Below, piece by piece: positions 1 through 7,262 of a stretch of 26,096 nt of DNA. Origin of the DNA: MGBC113645 sp036308445 (lineage in GTDB: Bacteria; Bacillota_I; Bacilli_A; Erysipelotrichales; Coprobacillaceae). The notes beneath the pieces are model-generated. The model saw nothing but the letters and a program-made list of their open reading frames with translations. It was not told the DNA's origin and made no database searches. The number at the start of each line of letters is the position of its first letter. Within the stretch, counting starts at the first letter, position 1. Where the stretch lies: contig JAXJVS010000026.1 of assembly GCA_036308445.1 (NCBI GenBank), forward strand, positions 1-26,096, read 5' to 3'. Both the position numbers and the translations under genes were made by a program.

Positions 1-1434
1 ATTTTTTAAAATCAAAGCCGAAATAATTGAAACTAATATTCCAATACAATAAATTGTAATCATTACAAATGCTGCCTTATTAGGAAAAAAAGCAGATATA
101 ATCATTCCATAAATTGGTAACTTAGCACTACAAGACATAAATGGTGTAATCACAATTGTCATCTTTCGATCACGATCGCTAGATAATGTTCTAGTTGCCA
201 TAATAGCTGGAACGCTACAGCCAAATCCCAATAACATAGGCACAAAAGAACGCCCTGATAAACCTATATTTCTTAATGCTTTATCCATAACAAAAGCCAC
301 CCTTGCCATATAACCACTATCTTCTAATAATGATAAGAAAAAGAATAATAAAACAATTAACGGTAAGAATGACACAACACTACCCACACCTGCAAAAACA
401 CCATCTCTAAGTAATGCTATCATCCATGATGCCACTTCTTTCTCTTCTAGAAAAGCTATAAAACCAGAAGTTATAAAAGTAATGAATTCTTCCATCAATT
501 CCTGCAATGGAGCGCCTATCAAATAAAATGTTAGATAGAAAATCATTAACATAATGAATATAAAAATAGGTATCCCTAAATATTTATGAGTTAATAATTG
601 ATCTATTTTTTCAGATCTTAATTGTTCTTTTGTCTCTTGTTCTTTAAAAACACACTGATTACAAACACTTTCAATGAAATTATATCTCATATCTACTAAT
701 GCTGCTTCTCTATCAGTATGAGCTTCTTCTTCCATACCTACTAAAATATGTTCAATAATATGTTTATCATTTTCACTTAAATTCAATTGATTAATCATAT
801 CAGTATCATTTTCAATCAGCTTAGTCACACAATAACGAATAGGAATATGAAGTTCTTGTGCTTTATTTTCAACAATGTGAGATATAGAATGAATAGCTTT
901 ATGAACTGGTCCCTTACATAAATCCAAATGTCTTACAGGCTTATCAATAGTATTTTCAATAGCAGTAATAACATCTTCTATACCTTCATTTTTACTAGCT
1001 GCAATAGGTATAACCGGAATACCAAAGCTTTCTGCCAAACCATCTATATCAATGCAATTACCACTCTCGATAACTTCATCCATCATATTAAGCACCAATA
1101 TCATAGGTTTATTTAATTCCATTAACTGCATGGTTAAATAAAGATTTCTTTCTATATTCGTTGCATCTACAATATTAATAATAAGTTGTGGACTTTCTTC
1201 AATCAAATATCGAGTAGAAACAATCTCTTCACTAGTATATGGTGATAAAGAATAAATACCTGGTAAATCAACTAACTCGTATTCATCTTTATGTTTTTTT
1301 ATATATCCTTTTTTTTGCTCAACAGTAACACCAGGAAAATTACCTACATGTTGAGAGGACCCAGTTAGAGCATTAAACAATGTCGTCTTACCACAATTTT
1401 GATTACCAATCAATGCAATATTTTTGGCTTTCAT
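1..1434 (-). CDS. feoB: Ferrous iron transport protein B, C-terminal part off the window
   Basis: Inner-membrane Fe(II) uptake protein with an N-terminal GTP-binding domain. The frame is open from ATG at 1434 to base 1 (478 codons) and continues beyond the window, so this is the first roughly two thirds of the protein. Visible: G1 P-loop GNQNCGKT (about residues 10-17), the switch motif GNFPGVTVE, G3 DLPG, G4 NMMD, then a helical linker and membrane segments with the gate motifs GCSVPA and CSAKLP that typify FeoB. The start overlaps the feoA stop as ATGA, which implies translational coupling. The two partners form the usual feoAB operon. No frameshift is seen in the visible part. Assignment is secure from the motif set and neighbour. 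Confidence 0.96.
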   Translation of the reverse strand, partial: MKAKNIALIGNQNCGKTTLFNALTGSSQHVGNFPGVTVEQKKGYIKKHKDEYELVDLPGIYSLSPYTSEEIVSTRYLIEESPQLIINIVDATNIERNLYLTMQLMELNKPMILVLNMMDEVIESGNCIDIDGLAESFGIPVIPIAASKNEGIEDVITAIENTIDKPVRHLDLCKGPVHKAIHSISHIVENKAQELHIPIRYCVTKLIENDTDMINQLNLSENDKHIIEHILVGMEEEAHTDREAALVDMRYNFIESVCNQCVFKEQETKEQLRSEKIDQLLTHKYLGIPIFIFIMLMIFYLTFYLIGAPLQELMEEFITFITSGFIAFLEEKEVASWMIALLRDGVFAGVGSVVSFLPLIVLLFFFLSLLEDSGYMARVAFVMDKALRNIGLSGRSFVPMLLGFGCSVPAIMATRTLSSDRDRKMTIVITPFMSCSAKLPIYGMIISAFFPNKAAFVMITIYCIGILVSIISALILKN

Positions 1435-1661
1435 ATAGCGTCCTCCTTAACTTCAATCATAGAAGCATCTTCTTTTCTTAAAGTTAGAACATAACTTCTT
1501 AAATAAACTTCTATTGGATCACCCATAGGCGCAACTTTTCTCACTTTCACGTGAGTATTAGGAGTTAATCCCATTTCTAATAATCTACGACGCAATAATC
1601 CTTGTCCATTGACTTTTACAATAATAATACTTTGCCCCGGTTTAATCTGATCTAAAGTCAT
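1431..1661 (-). CDS. feoA: Ferrous iron transport protein A (SH3-like)
   Basis: Small cytoplasmic partner of FeoB, 76 residues, the normal family length. The sequence has the family core RRRLLEMGLTP followed by VKVRKVAPMGDPIEV and the final LTLRKEDA block, which together form the SH3-like barrel. A strong AAAAGGAGG ribosome binding site lies 6-7 bases before the ATG. Its TGA stop is shared with the feoB start (4-base overlap). FeoA is known to assist FeoB-driven Fe(II) import; its exact mechanism (GTPase modulation or complex assembly) cannot be read from sequence. Confidence 0.95.
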   Translation of the reverse strand: MTLDQIKPGQSIIIVKVNGQGLLRRRLLEMGLTPNTHVKVRKVAPMGDPIEVYLRSYVLTLRKEDASMIEVKEDAI

Positions 1662-1695
1662 TGAAATCCTCCTTTTCCTAAATCAACATTTTAAC

Positions 1696-1709
1696 ATAAT
1701 TATAATTAT
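1696..1709 (-). promoter_or_regulatory. Candidate feoAB promoter/operator palindrome
   Basis: A 14-base perfect palindrome ATAATTATAATTAT lies about 35 bases upstream of feoA and contains a TATAAT-like -10 on the minus strand (1704 to 1699). It can also be read as two ATAATT repeats, loosely like Fur-type sites. In such AT-rich DNA this could be chance; no convincing -35 at 16-18 bases was found. Confidence 0.3.
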
Positions 1710-1753
1710 TAGACTATAAACAAAGCTTAAATTTCATATTAAATTATTAAGAT

Positions 1754-1783
1754 AAAACAAAAAAAGCATGGTTACCCATGCTT
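1754..1783 (-). terminator. Rho-independent terminator of the ArsR-ATPase operon
   Basis: Minus-strand hairpin with 8-base arms AAGCATGG/CCATGCTT (1764-1771 and 1776-1783), a 4-base loop and a T-rich tail (1763 down to 1754). The first arm overlaps the stop codon of the ATPase gene. Confidence 0.85.
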
Positions 1784-4343
1784 ATCGTAATATTCTCATT
1801 GAATTTAAAATAGCTATTAAAGTTACACCCACATCAGCAAATACACCCATCCACATATTTGAATATCCAAACATAGTTAGAATTAAAACACCAATTTTAA
1901 TAACCAAAGTAAATGTAACATTTTGAATCAAAATGCCATGAGTTTTCTTTGATATTTCAATAGCTTCAGCAATTGTTTCAATATTATCCTGCATTAAAAC
2001 CATATCGGCAGCTTCAATCGCAGCATCACTACCTACACCACCCATAGCAATTCCAACATTAGCTCGTGCAAGTACAGGGGCATCATTTATACCATCACCA
2101 ACAAAAGCAACTTTTTTATTGCTATTTAATAGTTTTTCTACCTGAGTCACTTTATCTTGTGGTAAGAGCTCACTATACACAGTATCAATAGTTAACTTAC
2201 TTGCAACATCATTTGCAACACTGTGATGATCTCCTGTCAACATAACAGTTTCTTTAATACCTGCTCGCTTTAATTTAAAAATACCATTTTTTGTTGTTTC
2301 TTTGATTTCATCAGCAACAACTATATTTCCTAAATACTTATTCTCGCAAGCAATATACACAATAGTACCAACAGTTTCTGGCTCTATAGCTTCTATACTT
2401 AATTTATCTAAATAACTTTTATTACCTAAATAATATTTTTGATTATCTATAAGAACCTCTATTCCTTTACCAGCAATTTCTTTAAATCCAGAAATTCTTG
2501 AATAATCAATGTCATTTTTATATTCCTTAATAATACTTCTTGATATTGGATGATTACTCATCGCTTCACCTAAAGCAGCAATTTCTAATAAAGAATCATC
2601 ACCATTAATTTCAACGACTTTAAATGTTCCTTTAGTAAGAGTACCAGTCTTATCAAAAACAACAGTATCAATATCTTTTAATAATTCTAAATAATTTCCA
2701 CCTTTTATTAAAGCACCAATTTTACTTGCTTTACCTAAACCAGCATATAACCCTAAAGGAATAGAAATAACTAATGCACAAGGACAAGATACAACCAAGA
2801 AAGTTAATGCTCTATATAACCAATCAGTAAAAACAGCATCTTCAAATAGAATCATTGGAATGATTGCTAAAGCAATAGCCGCAAATACAACAGTTGGCGT
2901 ATAAACTCTCGCAAATTTAGTTATAAATCTTTCAATAGGAGCTTTTTTACTAGCTGCATTTTCCATTAAATCAATAATCTTTGCGACGGTAGAATCTTCA
3001 TAAGGTTTAGTAACTTTAACTTGAATAACTTCAGTTAAATTAACAACACCTGCTAATATTTCATCATTAACATCAATATTTCTAGGTATTGATTCACCAG
3101 TTAAACTTGATGTATCTAAAGTACTTTGCCCCTTTACAACAATACCATCTAAGGGTACCTTTTCTCCCACTTTAACAACAATAATATTATCTACATTAAC
3201 TTCATCTGGTTCTATTTTCTGAATTTCTCCATCAACTAATAAGTTAGCATATTCACTCTTAATATCCATTAACTGAGAAATAGATCCTCTCGTCTTATTA
3301 ACAGCATAAGCCTGGAAAATCTCACCAATAGAATAAAATAACAATACCGCTACGGCTTCTCTATATTCACCAATCGCAAAAGCACCAATAGTAGCTATAC
3401 ACATCAAGAAATTCTCATCGAAAACTTCCCTTCTTAAAATATTTTTAAATGCCTTTAATAAAACTTCATGACCTATCAAAAAATAAGCCACTATATAACC
3501 AATAATACTAATAGATAAATCATTCAGCAATATACTAGCAATATAAACAATAATACCAGCAATCAAATCAACATTTTCTTTTAAATCAAATAATTTCGGT
3601 TTCTCATAATCATTATTTTTATTCAAAGAAAGGGTAACACCACTTTCAACACTATCAATAACTTTTTGCAACTTTTCTTGCAAATCATTTTCATTAGACT
3701 TAACCAATAAAACTTCGGTAGAAAAATTTAATACCGCTTTATCAATATAATCAAGTTCATTAATCTTCTTTTCTACTTTCATTGCGCAATTAGCACAATC
3801 TAATCCCTTAATAGAAAAGCTTATAGCCTGATCCAAATGCCTTTCTGGCAATTTCTCATGGTGGTGATGCTCATGTCCGCAGCTACATTCTTCATGCTCA
3901 TGATGACGTTCATGTCCACAGCTACATTCTTCATGTTCATGGTGATGCTCATGTCCACAGCTACATTTTTCATGCTCATGATGATGTTCATGTCCGCAGC
4001 TACATTCTTCATGCTCATGATGATGTTCATGTCCACAGCTACATTCTTCATGTTCATGATGATGTTCATGGTCACAACAACATTCTTCATGTTCATGATG
4101 ATGCTTGTGATCATGAGATTTATGATGCTTTTTTCCCTTTTCTTCTAAAGAAGCATCTGGTTCAACTGATTGAATAACATTCAATATTCTTTTATCAGTT
4201 AATTCATCAGAAGCATCTATAAATAAAGTAGACGATGCAAATTGTATAGTGCATTCTTTTACTTCATCAAGTTTATTTAATTTGTCTTCTATTTTTTGTG
4301 CACAATTAGCACAATCCAAACCAACAATTGTGTATTTTTTCAT
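1782..4343 (-). CDS. cadA: Zn/Cd/Pb-exporting P1B-type ATPase with two HMA domains and a His/Cys-rich repeat tract
   Basis: Heavy-metal efflux ATPase of the plasma membrane, 853 residues, longer than the usual 620-750. Order: HMA domain 1 (GLDCANC, 8-14); His/Cys-rich tandem tract (about 73-163); HMA domain 2 (GLDCANC, 180-186); transmembrane helices; actuator TGES (415-418); metal-site SCPC (519-522); phosphorylation site DKTGT (D564); HP motif (598-599); TGD (703-705); hinge GDGIND (749-754). K816 in the next-to-last helix and DVG (837-839) in the last, with CPC, are the signature of the Zn/Cd/Pb subgroup rather than Cu. It lies 18 bases after an ArsR-family gene with a zinc-type site, so expression is presumably induced by excess Zn or Cd. 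RBS GAGGG precedes the ATG. Zinc versus cadmium preference cannot be decided here. Confidence 0.95.
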   Translation of the reverse strand: MKKYTIVGLDCANCAQKIEDKLNKLDEVKECTIQFASSTLFIDASDELTDKRILNVIQSVEPDASLEEKGKKHHKSHDHKHHHEHEECCCDHEHHHEHEECSCGHEHHHEHEECSCGHEHHHEHEKCSCGHEHHHEHEECSCGHERHHEHEECSCGHEHHHHEKLPERHLDQAISFSIKGLDCANCAMKVEKKINELDYIDKAVLNFSTEVLLVKSNENDLQEKLQKVIDSVESGVTLSLNKNNDYEKPKLFDLKENVDLIAGIIVYIASILLNDLSISIIGYIVAYFLIGHEVLLKAFKNILRREVFDENFLMCIATIGAFAIGEYREAVAVLLFYSIGEIFQAYAVNKTRGSISQLMDIKSEYANLLVDGEIQKIEPDEVNVDNIIVVKVGEKVPLDGIVVKGQSTLDTSSLTGESIPRNIDVNDEILAGVVNLTEVIQVKVTKPYEDSTVAKIIDLMENAASKKAPIERFITKFARVYTPTVVFAAIALAIIPMILFEDAVFTDWLYRALTFLVVSCPCALVISIPLGLYAGLGKASKIGALIKGGNYLELLKDIDTVVFDKTGTLTKGTFKVVEINGDDSLLEIAALGEAMSNHPISRSIIKEYKNDIDYSRISGFKEIAGKGIEVLIDNQKYYLGNKSYLDKLSIEAIEPETVGTIVYIACENKYLGNIVVADEIKETTKNGIFKLKRAGIKETVMLTGDHHSVANDVASKLTIDTVYSELLPQDKVTQVEKLLNSNKKVAFVGDGINDAPVLARANVGIAMGGVGSDAAIEAADMVLMQDNIETIAEAIEISKKTHGILIQNVTFTLVIKIGVLILTMFGYSNMWMGVFADVGVTLIAILNSMRILR
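3867..4100 (-). repeat. Six tandem 39-base units encoding a His/Cys metal-binding tract
   Basis: Six consecutive 39-base units encode HHEHEECSCGHEH, residues 82-159 of the ATPase. The first unit has CCCD instead of CSCG; others differ by single residues (K, R). Nucleotide identity between units is high, so the array probably arose by recent in-frame duplication. The multiple-of-three period keeps other reading frames open too, but those are not genes. Confidence 0.95.
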
Positions 4344-4361
4344 AATCCCTCTTCTTTCTTA

Positions 4362-4703
4362 TTAAACAGTATGCATTATATGTTTATATCCAGCGTCAAA
4401 TATTTGTTTAACATGCTCATCATCTAATGAATAATACATAAGTTTACCATCTCTTCTATTTTTCACTAATTTAGCTCCTTTTAAAATTCTTAACTGATGT
4501 GAAATTGCTGATTGTGTCATATTCAATGTAGCAGCTAAATCATATACACACATTTCCGATTCAAATAAAGCACAAATAATTTTGATTCTTGTAGAATCTC
4601 CAAAGACTTTAAACAACTCCGCGATATCATATAATATCTCTTCATCAGGTAAAGCATCTATAACTTGCTTCACTATATCTCTATCTATTATCTGTTTATC
4701 CAT
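4362..4703 (-). CDS. ArsR/SmtB-family zinc-sensing repressor
   Basis: Winged-helix metalloregulator, 113 residues, first gene of the operon with the metal ATPase. The recognition helix region TLNMTQSAISHQLRILKGAKLV and the wing RRDGKLMYYSL are typical. The alpha-5 zinc site of the CzrA/SmtB type is complete: D95, H97, H108 and H111 with the exact spacing D-x-H ... H-x2-H. The alpha-3 (CadC-type) site is incomplete, since ELCVCD is replaced by EMCVYD with one Cys. Known behaviour of such proteins: bind the operator without metal and release it when Zn(II) (or Co(II)) binds. An operator palindrome lies directly before the gene, so autoregulation plus control of the ATPase is expected. RBS AAAGGAGG is good. 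Confidence 0.93.
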   Translation of the reverse strand: MDKQIIDRDIVKQVIDALPDEEILYDIAELFKVFGDSTRIKIICALFESEMCVYDLAATLNMTQSAISHQLRILKGAKLVKNRRDGKLMYYSLDDEHVKQIFDAGYKHIMHTV

Positions 4704-4716
4704 ATTTGCCTCCTTT

Positions 4717-4738
4717 CATATGAGCGGTTATTCATATG
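4717..4738 (-). promoter_or_regulatory. ArsR-type operator
   Basis: Inverted repeat CATATGA-8-TCATATG, like the ATATGA...TCATAT operators of SmtB/CzrA regulators. It sits between the -10 and the start codon of the repressor gene, right downstream of the expected start point, where binding would block transcription. Confidence 0.75.
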
Positions 4739-4746
4739 TTAATATG

Positions 4747-4775
4747 ATTATATATTTAAAATATTGACATGTCAA
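4747..4775 (-). promoter_or_regulatory. Promoter of the ArsR-ATPase operon
   Basis: Consensus TTGACA (4775 to 4770), 17-base spacer, TATAAT (4752 to 4747). The start point would fall near 4740, at the edge of the operator. The -35 is half of a 12-base palindrome shared with the divergent promoter. Confidence 0.85.
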
Positions 4776-4791
4776 GACAGATTGATAAAAT
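4764..4791 (+). promoter_or_regulatory. Promoter of the nicotinamidase-like gene
   Basis: TTGACA (4764-4769), 16-base spacer, TAAAAT (4786-4791). The -35 overlaps the opposite-strand -35 in the palindrome TTGACATGTCAA (4764-4775). The predicted leader is only about 15 bases and starts close to the ribosome binding site AAAAAGGAG. Confidence 0.6.
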
Positions 4792-4812
4792 AATAAAAAG
4801 GAGTGACAAAAA

Positions 4813-5334
4813 ATGAAAAGATTATTAATTGTAGTGGATTATCAAAATGATTTTGTGAATGGCAGTTTAGGATTTGATAAAGCTAAAGACTTAGAAAAGA
4901 GAATTGTAGAACTCATTCAAGAATATCAAAACAACAATGATGATGTTATTTATACAATGGATACTCACCAAAGTAATTATTTAGAAACATATGAAGGTCA
5001 ATATTTACCAATTACTCATTGTATTGAAGATAGCGAAGGATGGCAATTATATGGTAAGACTAAAGACTTATTGAAAGATTGTTTATGTTTTAAAAAAACG
5101 ACTTTTCCTTCTTTAGAACTTGCTAATCACTTAAAAGATAAAGACTATAGTGATGTTACTTTAGTCGGTCTTGTTTCACACATTTGTGTTATTTCTAATG
5201 CTGTTATGGTAAAAGCCGCTTTACCACAAACACCTATCAGAATAGATTTAAAAGCTACTGGAAGCAGTGATGAGAAGACTCATCAGGATTGTATTAATGT
5301 AATGAAATCAATGCAATTTGAGATTATAGAATAA
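4813..5334 (+). CDS. pncA: Isochorismatase-family cysteine hydrolase, probable nicotinamidase
   Basis: 173-residue single-domain hydrolase, probably nicotinamide to nicotinate plus ammonia for NAD salvage. The opening VVDYQNDFV carries catalytic D9; K94 or K95 in the FKKTTFPS segment is the expected catalytic Lys; C125 in SHICVISNA is the nucleophile. D50, H52 (MDTH) and H69 (THC) match the metal-binding set of nicotinamidases, which separates it from metal-free isochorismatases. RBS AAGGAG lies 9 bases upstream of the ATG. It is divergent from the zinc regulator and shares promoter DNA with it. Family is certain; the nicotinamide substrate is inferred from the metal ligands and was not tested. 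The long hairpin after the stop may terminate it. Confidence 0.82.
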   Translation: MKRLLIVVDYQNDFVNGSLGFDKAKDLEKRIVELIQEYQNNNDDVIYTMDTHQSNYLETYEGQYLPITHCIEDSEGWQLYGKTKDLLKDCLCFKKTTFPSLELANHLKDKDYSDVTLVGLVSHICVISNAVMVKAALPQTPIRIDLKATGSSDEKTHQDCINVMKSMQFEIIE

Positions 5335-5346
5335 AAGCATTATGTG

Positions 5347-5420
5347 ATGATATAATCCCACTAAAGTAGACAAATGAAATAATTAAATTTCACAAGTCTA
5401 TGAAGGTGGGATTATATCAT
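5347..5420. repeat. Long interrupted inverted repeat (possible mobile-element end or two-way terminator)
   Basis: Outer arms ATGATATAATCCCAC (5347-5361) and its exact reverse complement (5406-5420). Inside are nested TAGAC/GTCTA (5367-5371, 5396-5400) and TGAAAT/ATTTCA (5375-5380, 5387-5392) around a 6-base loop: 26 base pairs over 74 bases. It follows the hydrolase gene; a T8 run lies at 5431-5438. The AAGTAGAC segment and the AAGGTGGGA-ATG end recall the left end of IS3-type elements, but no transposase is present, so this is speculation. Confidence 0.6.
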
Positions 5421-5825
5421 GTGAGAACACTTTTTTTTGTATGATTTATTTCTTTTGATTTTAAATACATTTTCTTCATTAGAAAAATGAGTAGGATTTA
5501 CTTTTTTACAATGGTAAATCTCAATAATATCAATGACATCTAAAAATATTTCTTCTATTTCCATATTTCCATACATTCTAAGAGGTAATACATAGATAGG
5601 TATATGAATATCATTTTCTTTAATAAATTGATTTATATAAATATTTAGATGTTAACAACATATCATAATATCATATTGATTTATCACTTTAATCGCAATG
5701 CCAAATGGAGAGTAATCAAATGATATTTTATCTTCTAATCCTTTAGTAACAATTTCTTTTCTCATTCTTTCTGTAATATAACTCGAAGAAAAAACACCAC
5801 CACAGCACAATAACACTTCAATCAT
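5412..5825 (-). pseudogene. PTS lactose/cellobiose-type IIB component, broken by an in-frame stop
   Basis: Reading from ATG at 5825 gives MIEVLLCCGGVFSSSYITER, matching the phosphocysteine loop at the N-terminus of lactose/cellobiose-type PTS IIB proteins. The frame continues as ISFDYSPFGIAIKVINQYDI, then a TAA at codon 58 (5654-5652, after ICC) interrupts it. The same frame goes on without shift through HLNIYINQFIKENDIHIPIY, YGNMEIEEIFLDVIDIIEIY and a tail to TAA at 5412. The reading on both sides fits one IIB domain of about 105 residues, so one nonsense change (for example CAA to TAA) explains it. No IIA or IIC gene is adjacent. RBS AAGGATG is present. A functional role for either half is unlikely. 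Confidence 0.72.
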
Positions 5826-5892
5826 AAACAATCATCCTTTTTATCTTTTTCCATAATATTATAATAAATTTTATAAAAAAACAAAAAATATA

Positions 5893-5921
5893 TTGTATGT
5901 AATATTTAAAAAGAGTATAAT
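5893..5921 (+). promoter_or_regulatory. ilvE promoter
   Basis: TTGTAT (5893-5898), 17-base spacer, TATAAT (5916-5921), followed 14 bases later by the ribosome binding site AAGGGGGA. Confidence 0.75.
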
Positions 5922-5951
5922 TTAATCTATATCGTAAGGGGGATTTGATTT

Positions 5952-7016
5952 ATGAATATCAAAATTGAAAGATCAACAAATTTAAAAGAAAAACCTGATC
6001 AAAATAATTTAGGGTTTGGTAAATATTTTACTGATCATATGTTTATCATGGATTGGGATAAAGGAATTGGTTGGCATGATGCAAGAATCGTTCCTTATGG
6101 ACCTATTGAAATGGACCCTGCAACTATGGTATTACATTATGCTCAAGAAACTTTTGAAGGTTTAAAAGCTTATCGTAGTCCTAATAATGAAATCTTATTA
6201 TTTAGACCAGAAATGAATGCTAAAAGAATGATTAATTCAAATAAACGTATCTGTATGGCTGAATTACCTGTTGATATGTTTGTAGAAGCTGTAGAAGCTA
6301 TTGTTAAATATGATCAGGATTGGATTCCAACTGCTCCTGAAACATCATTATATATTCGTCCATTTATGTACGCTTCTCAACCAGGTGTTGGTGTTCATCC
6401 TGCAAACAGCTATAAATTTGTTATTTTATTATCACCTGTAGGTGCATATTATCCTGAAGGTGTTAACCCTGTTAAAATCTGGGTTGAAGATGAATATGTA
6501 AGAGCTGTTAAAGGTGGTACAGGATTTACTAAATGTGGTGGAAACTATGCTGCAAGTATTGCTGCTCAAGTGAAAGCAGAAGAAAATGGATATACTCAAG
6601 TTTTATGGTTAGATGGTGTTCATAGAAAATATGTAGAAGAAGTTGGAACAATGAATGTTATGTTCTTGATTAATGATACTGTTGTTACTGCTGCATGTGA
6701 AGGTTCTGTATTACCAGGTGTAACAAGAGATTCTATTATCCATATCTTAAAAGATTGGGGTTATAAAGTTGAAGAACGTGAATTAAGTATTGATGAATTA
6801 ATGGAAGCCGGAAGAACTGGTGCTTTAAAAGAAGCATGGGGAACTGGTACTGCTGCAGTTATCTCTCCTGTTGGTGAATTATACTATAAAGGTGAAAAAG
6901 TTATTATCAATAACTTTAAAACAGGTGATCTAACTCAAAAATTATATGATACTTTGACTGGTATTCAATGGGGTAAATTAGAAGATAAATACAACTGGTC
7001 AAGAGTTGTAAAATAA
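5952..7016 (+). CDS. ilvE: Branched-chain amino acid aminotransferase
   Basis: PLP-dependent fold-type IV transaminase, 354 residues, interconverting Leu/Ile/Val and their 2-oxo acids with glutamate/2-oxoglutarate. Visible: HYAQETFEGLKAYR (62-75), YIRPFMYAS (134-142), the PLP lysine K194 in FTKCGGNYAAS, VEEVGTMNVMF (228-238) and LPGVTRDSI (254-262). Length and motifs match the eukaryote-like BCAT type II group rather than the 309-residue E. coli IlvE. It stands alone with its own promoter and terminator, away from other ilv/leu genes. RBS AAGGGGGA is 8 bases before the ATG. Confidence 0.95.
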   Translation: MNIKIERSTNLKEKPDQNNLGFGKYFTDHMFIMDWDKGIGWHDARIVPYGPIEMDPATMVLHYAQETFEGLKAYRSPNNEILLFRPEMNAKRMINSNKRICMAELPVDMFVEAVEAIVKYDQDWIPTAPETSLYIRPFMYASQPGVGVHPANSYKFVILLSPVGAYYPEGVNPVKIWVEDEYVRAVKGGTGFTKCGGNYAASIAAQVKAEENGYTQVLWLDGVHRKYVEEVGTMNVMFLINDTVVTAACEGSVLPGVTRDSIIHILKDWGYKVEERELSIDELMEAGRTGALKEAWGTGTAAVISPVGELYYKGEKVIINNFKTGDLTQKLYDTLTGIQWGKLEDKYNWSRVVK

Positions 7017-7020
7017 AGAA

Positions 7021-7057
7021 AATATCTATGGTTAAAAAAACCATAGATATTTTTTTA
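7021..7057 (+). terminator. ilvE terminator
   Basis: Eleven-base arms AATATCTATGG/CCATAGATATT (7021-7031, 7041-7051) with a 9-base loop, followed by a T run, 4 bases after the ilvE stop. Confidence 0.88.
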
Positions 7058-7212
7058 TAAACATCTCCTTCACTACCATATAATAAGCCACTTTCACTTC
7101 TGAATCAATAATCTACTCACACTTTGTATAGACTTATAAATATAACACAATAAAACAGATAAAAACTATACTTTCATCTTTTTCATAAATCGTTATTCTC
7201 CCACCTCACTTA

Positions 7213-7251
7213 ACAAAAAAACAGTTTTATACAGATATGTACAAAACTGTT
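7213..7251 (-). terminator. Terminator of the pepD operon
   Basis: Minus-strand hairpin of 14 base pairs with one G-T (arms 7220-7233 and 7238-7251, loop 7234-7237), then T7. It lies 11 bases after the pepD stop. The stretch between the ilvE terminator and here holds nothing I can name. Confidence 0.88.
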
Positions 7252-7262
7252 AATAATTTATA

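Noticed and set aside
928..1116. Open plus-strand frame of 62 codons
   Set aside because: Lies fully antisense inside feoB, whose motifs are continuous on the other strand; no ribosome binding site.
3867..4100. CRISPR-like periodic repeat
   Set aside because: Units are contiguous and coding, with no unique spacers.
3821..4148. Met/Phe/Thr-rich frames on both strands over the ATPase repeats
   Set aside because: They are by-products of a 39-base repeat whose period is a multiple of three; only the His/Cys frame belongs to a protein with recognisable domains.
4582..4767. Plus-strand frame over the ArsR gene and its promoter
   Set aside because: Antisense to a confident gene and crosses its operator; no supporting signal.
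5652..5654. Recoding (stop readthrough) at the TAA of the PTS IIB gene
   Set aside because: TAA is not a selenocysteine or pyrrolysine codon and no readthrough context is visible; a plain nonsense mutation is simpler.
7058..7212. Possible remnant gene or small RNA between the ilvE and pepD terminators
   Set aside because: Only very short frames with stops in every direction and no clear promoter-terminator pair; nothing I can support.
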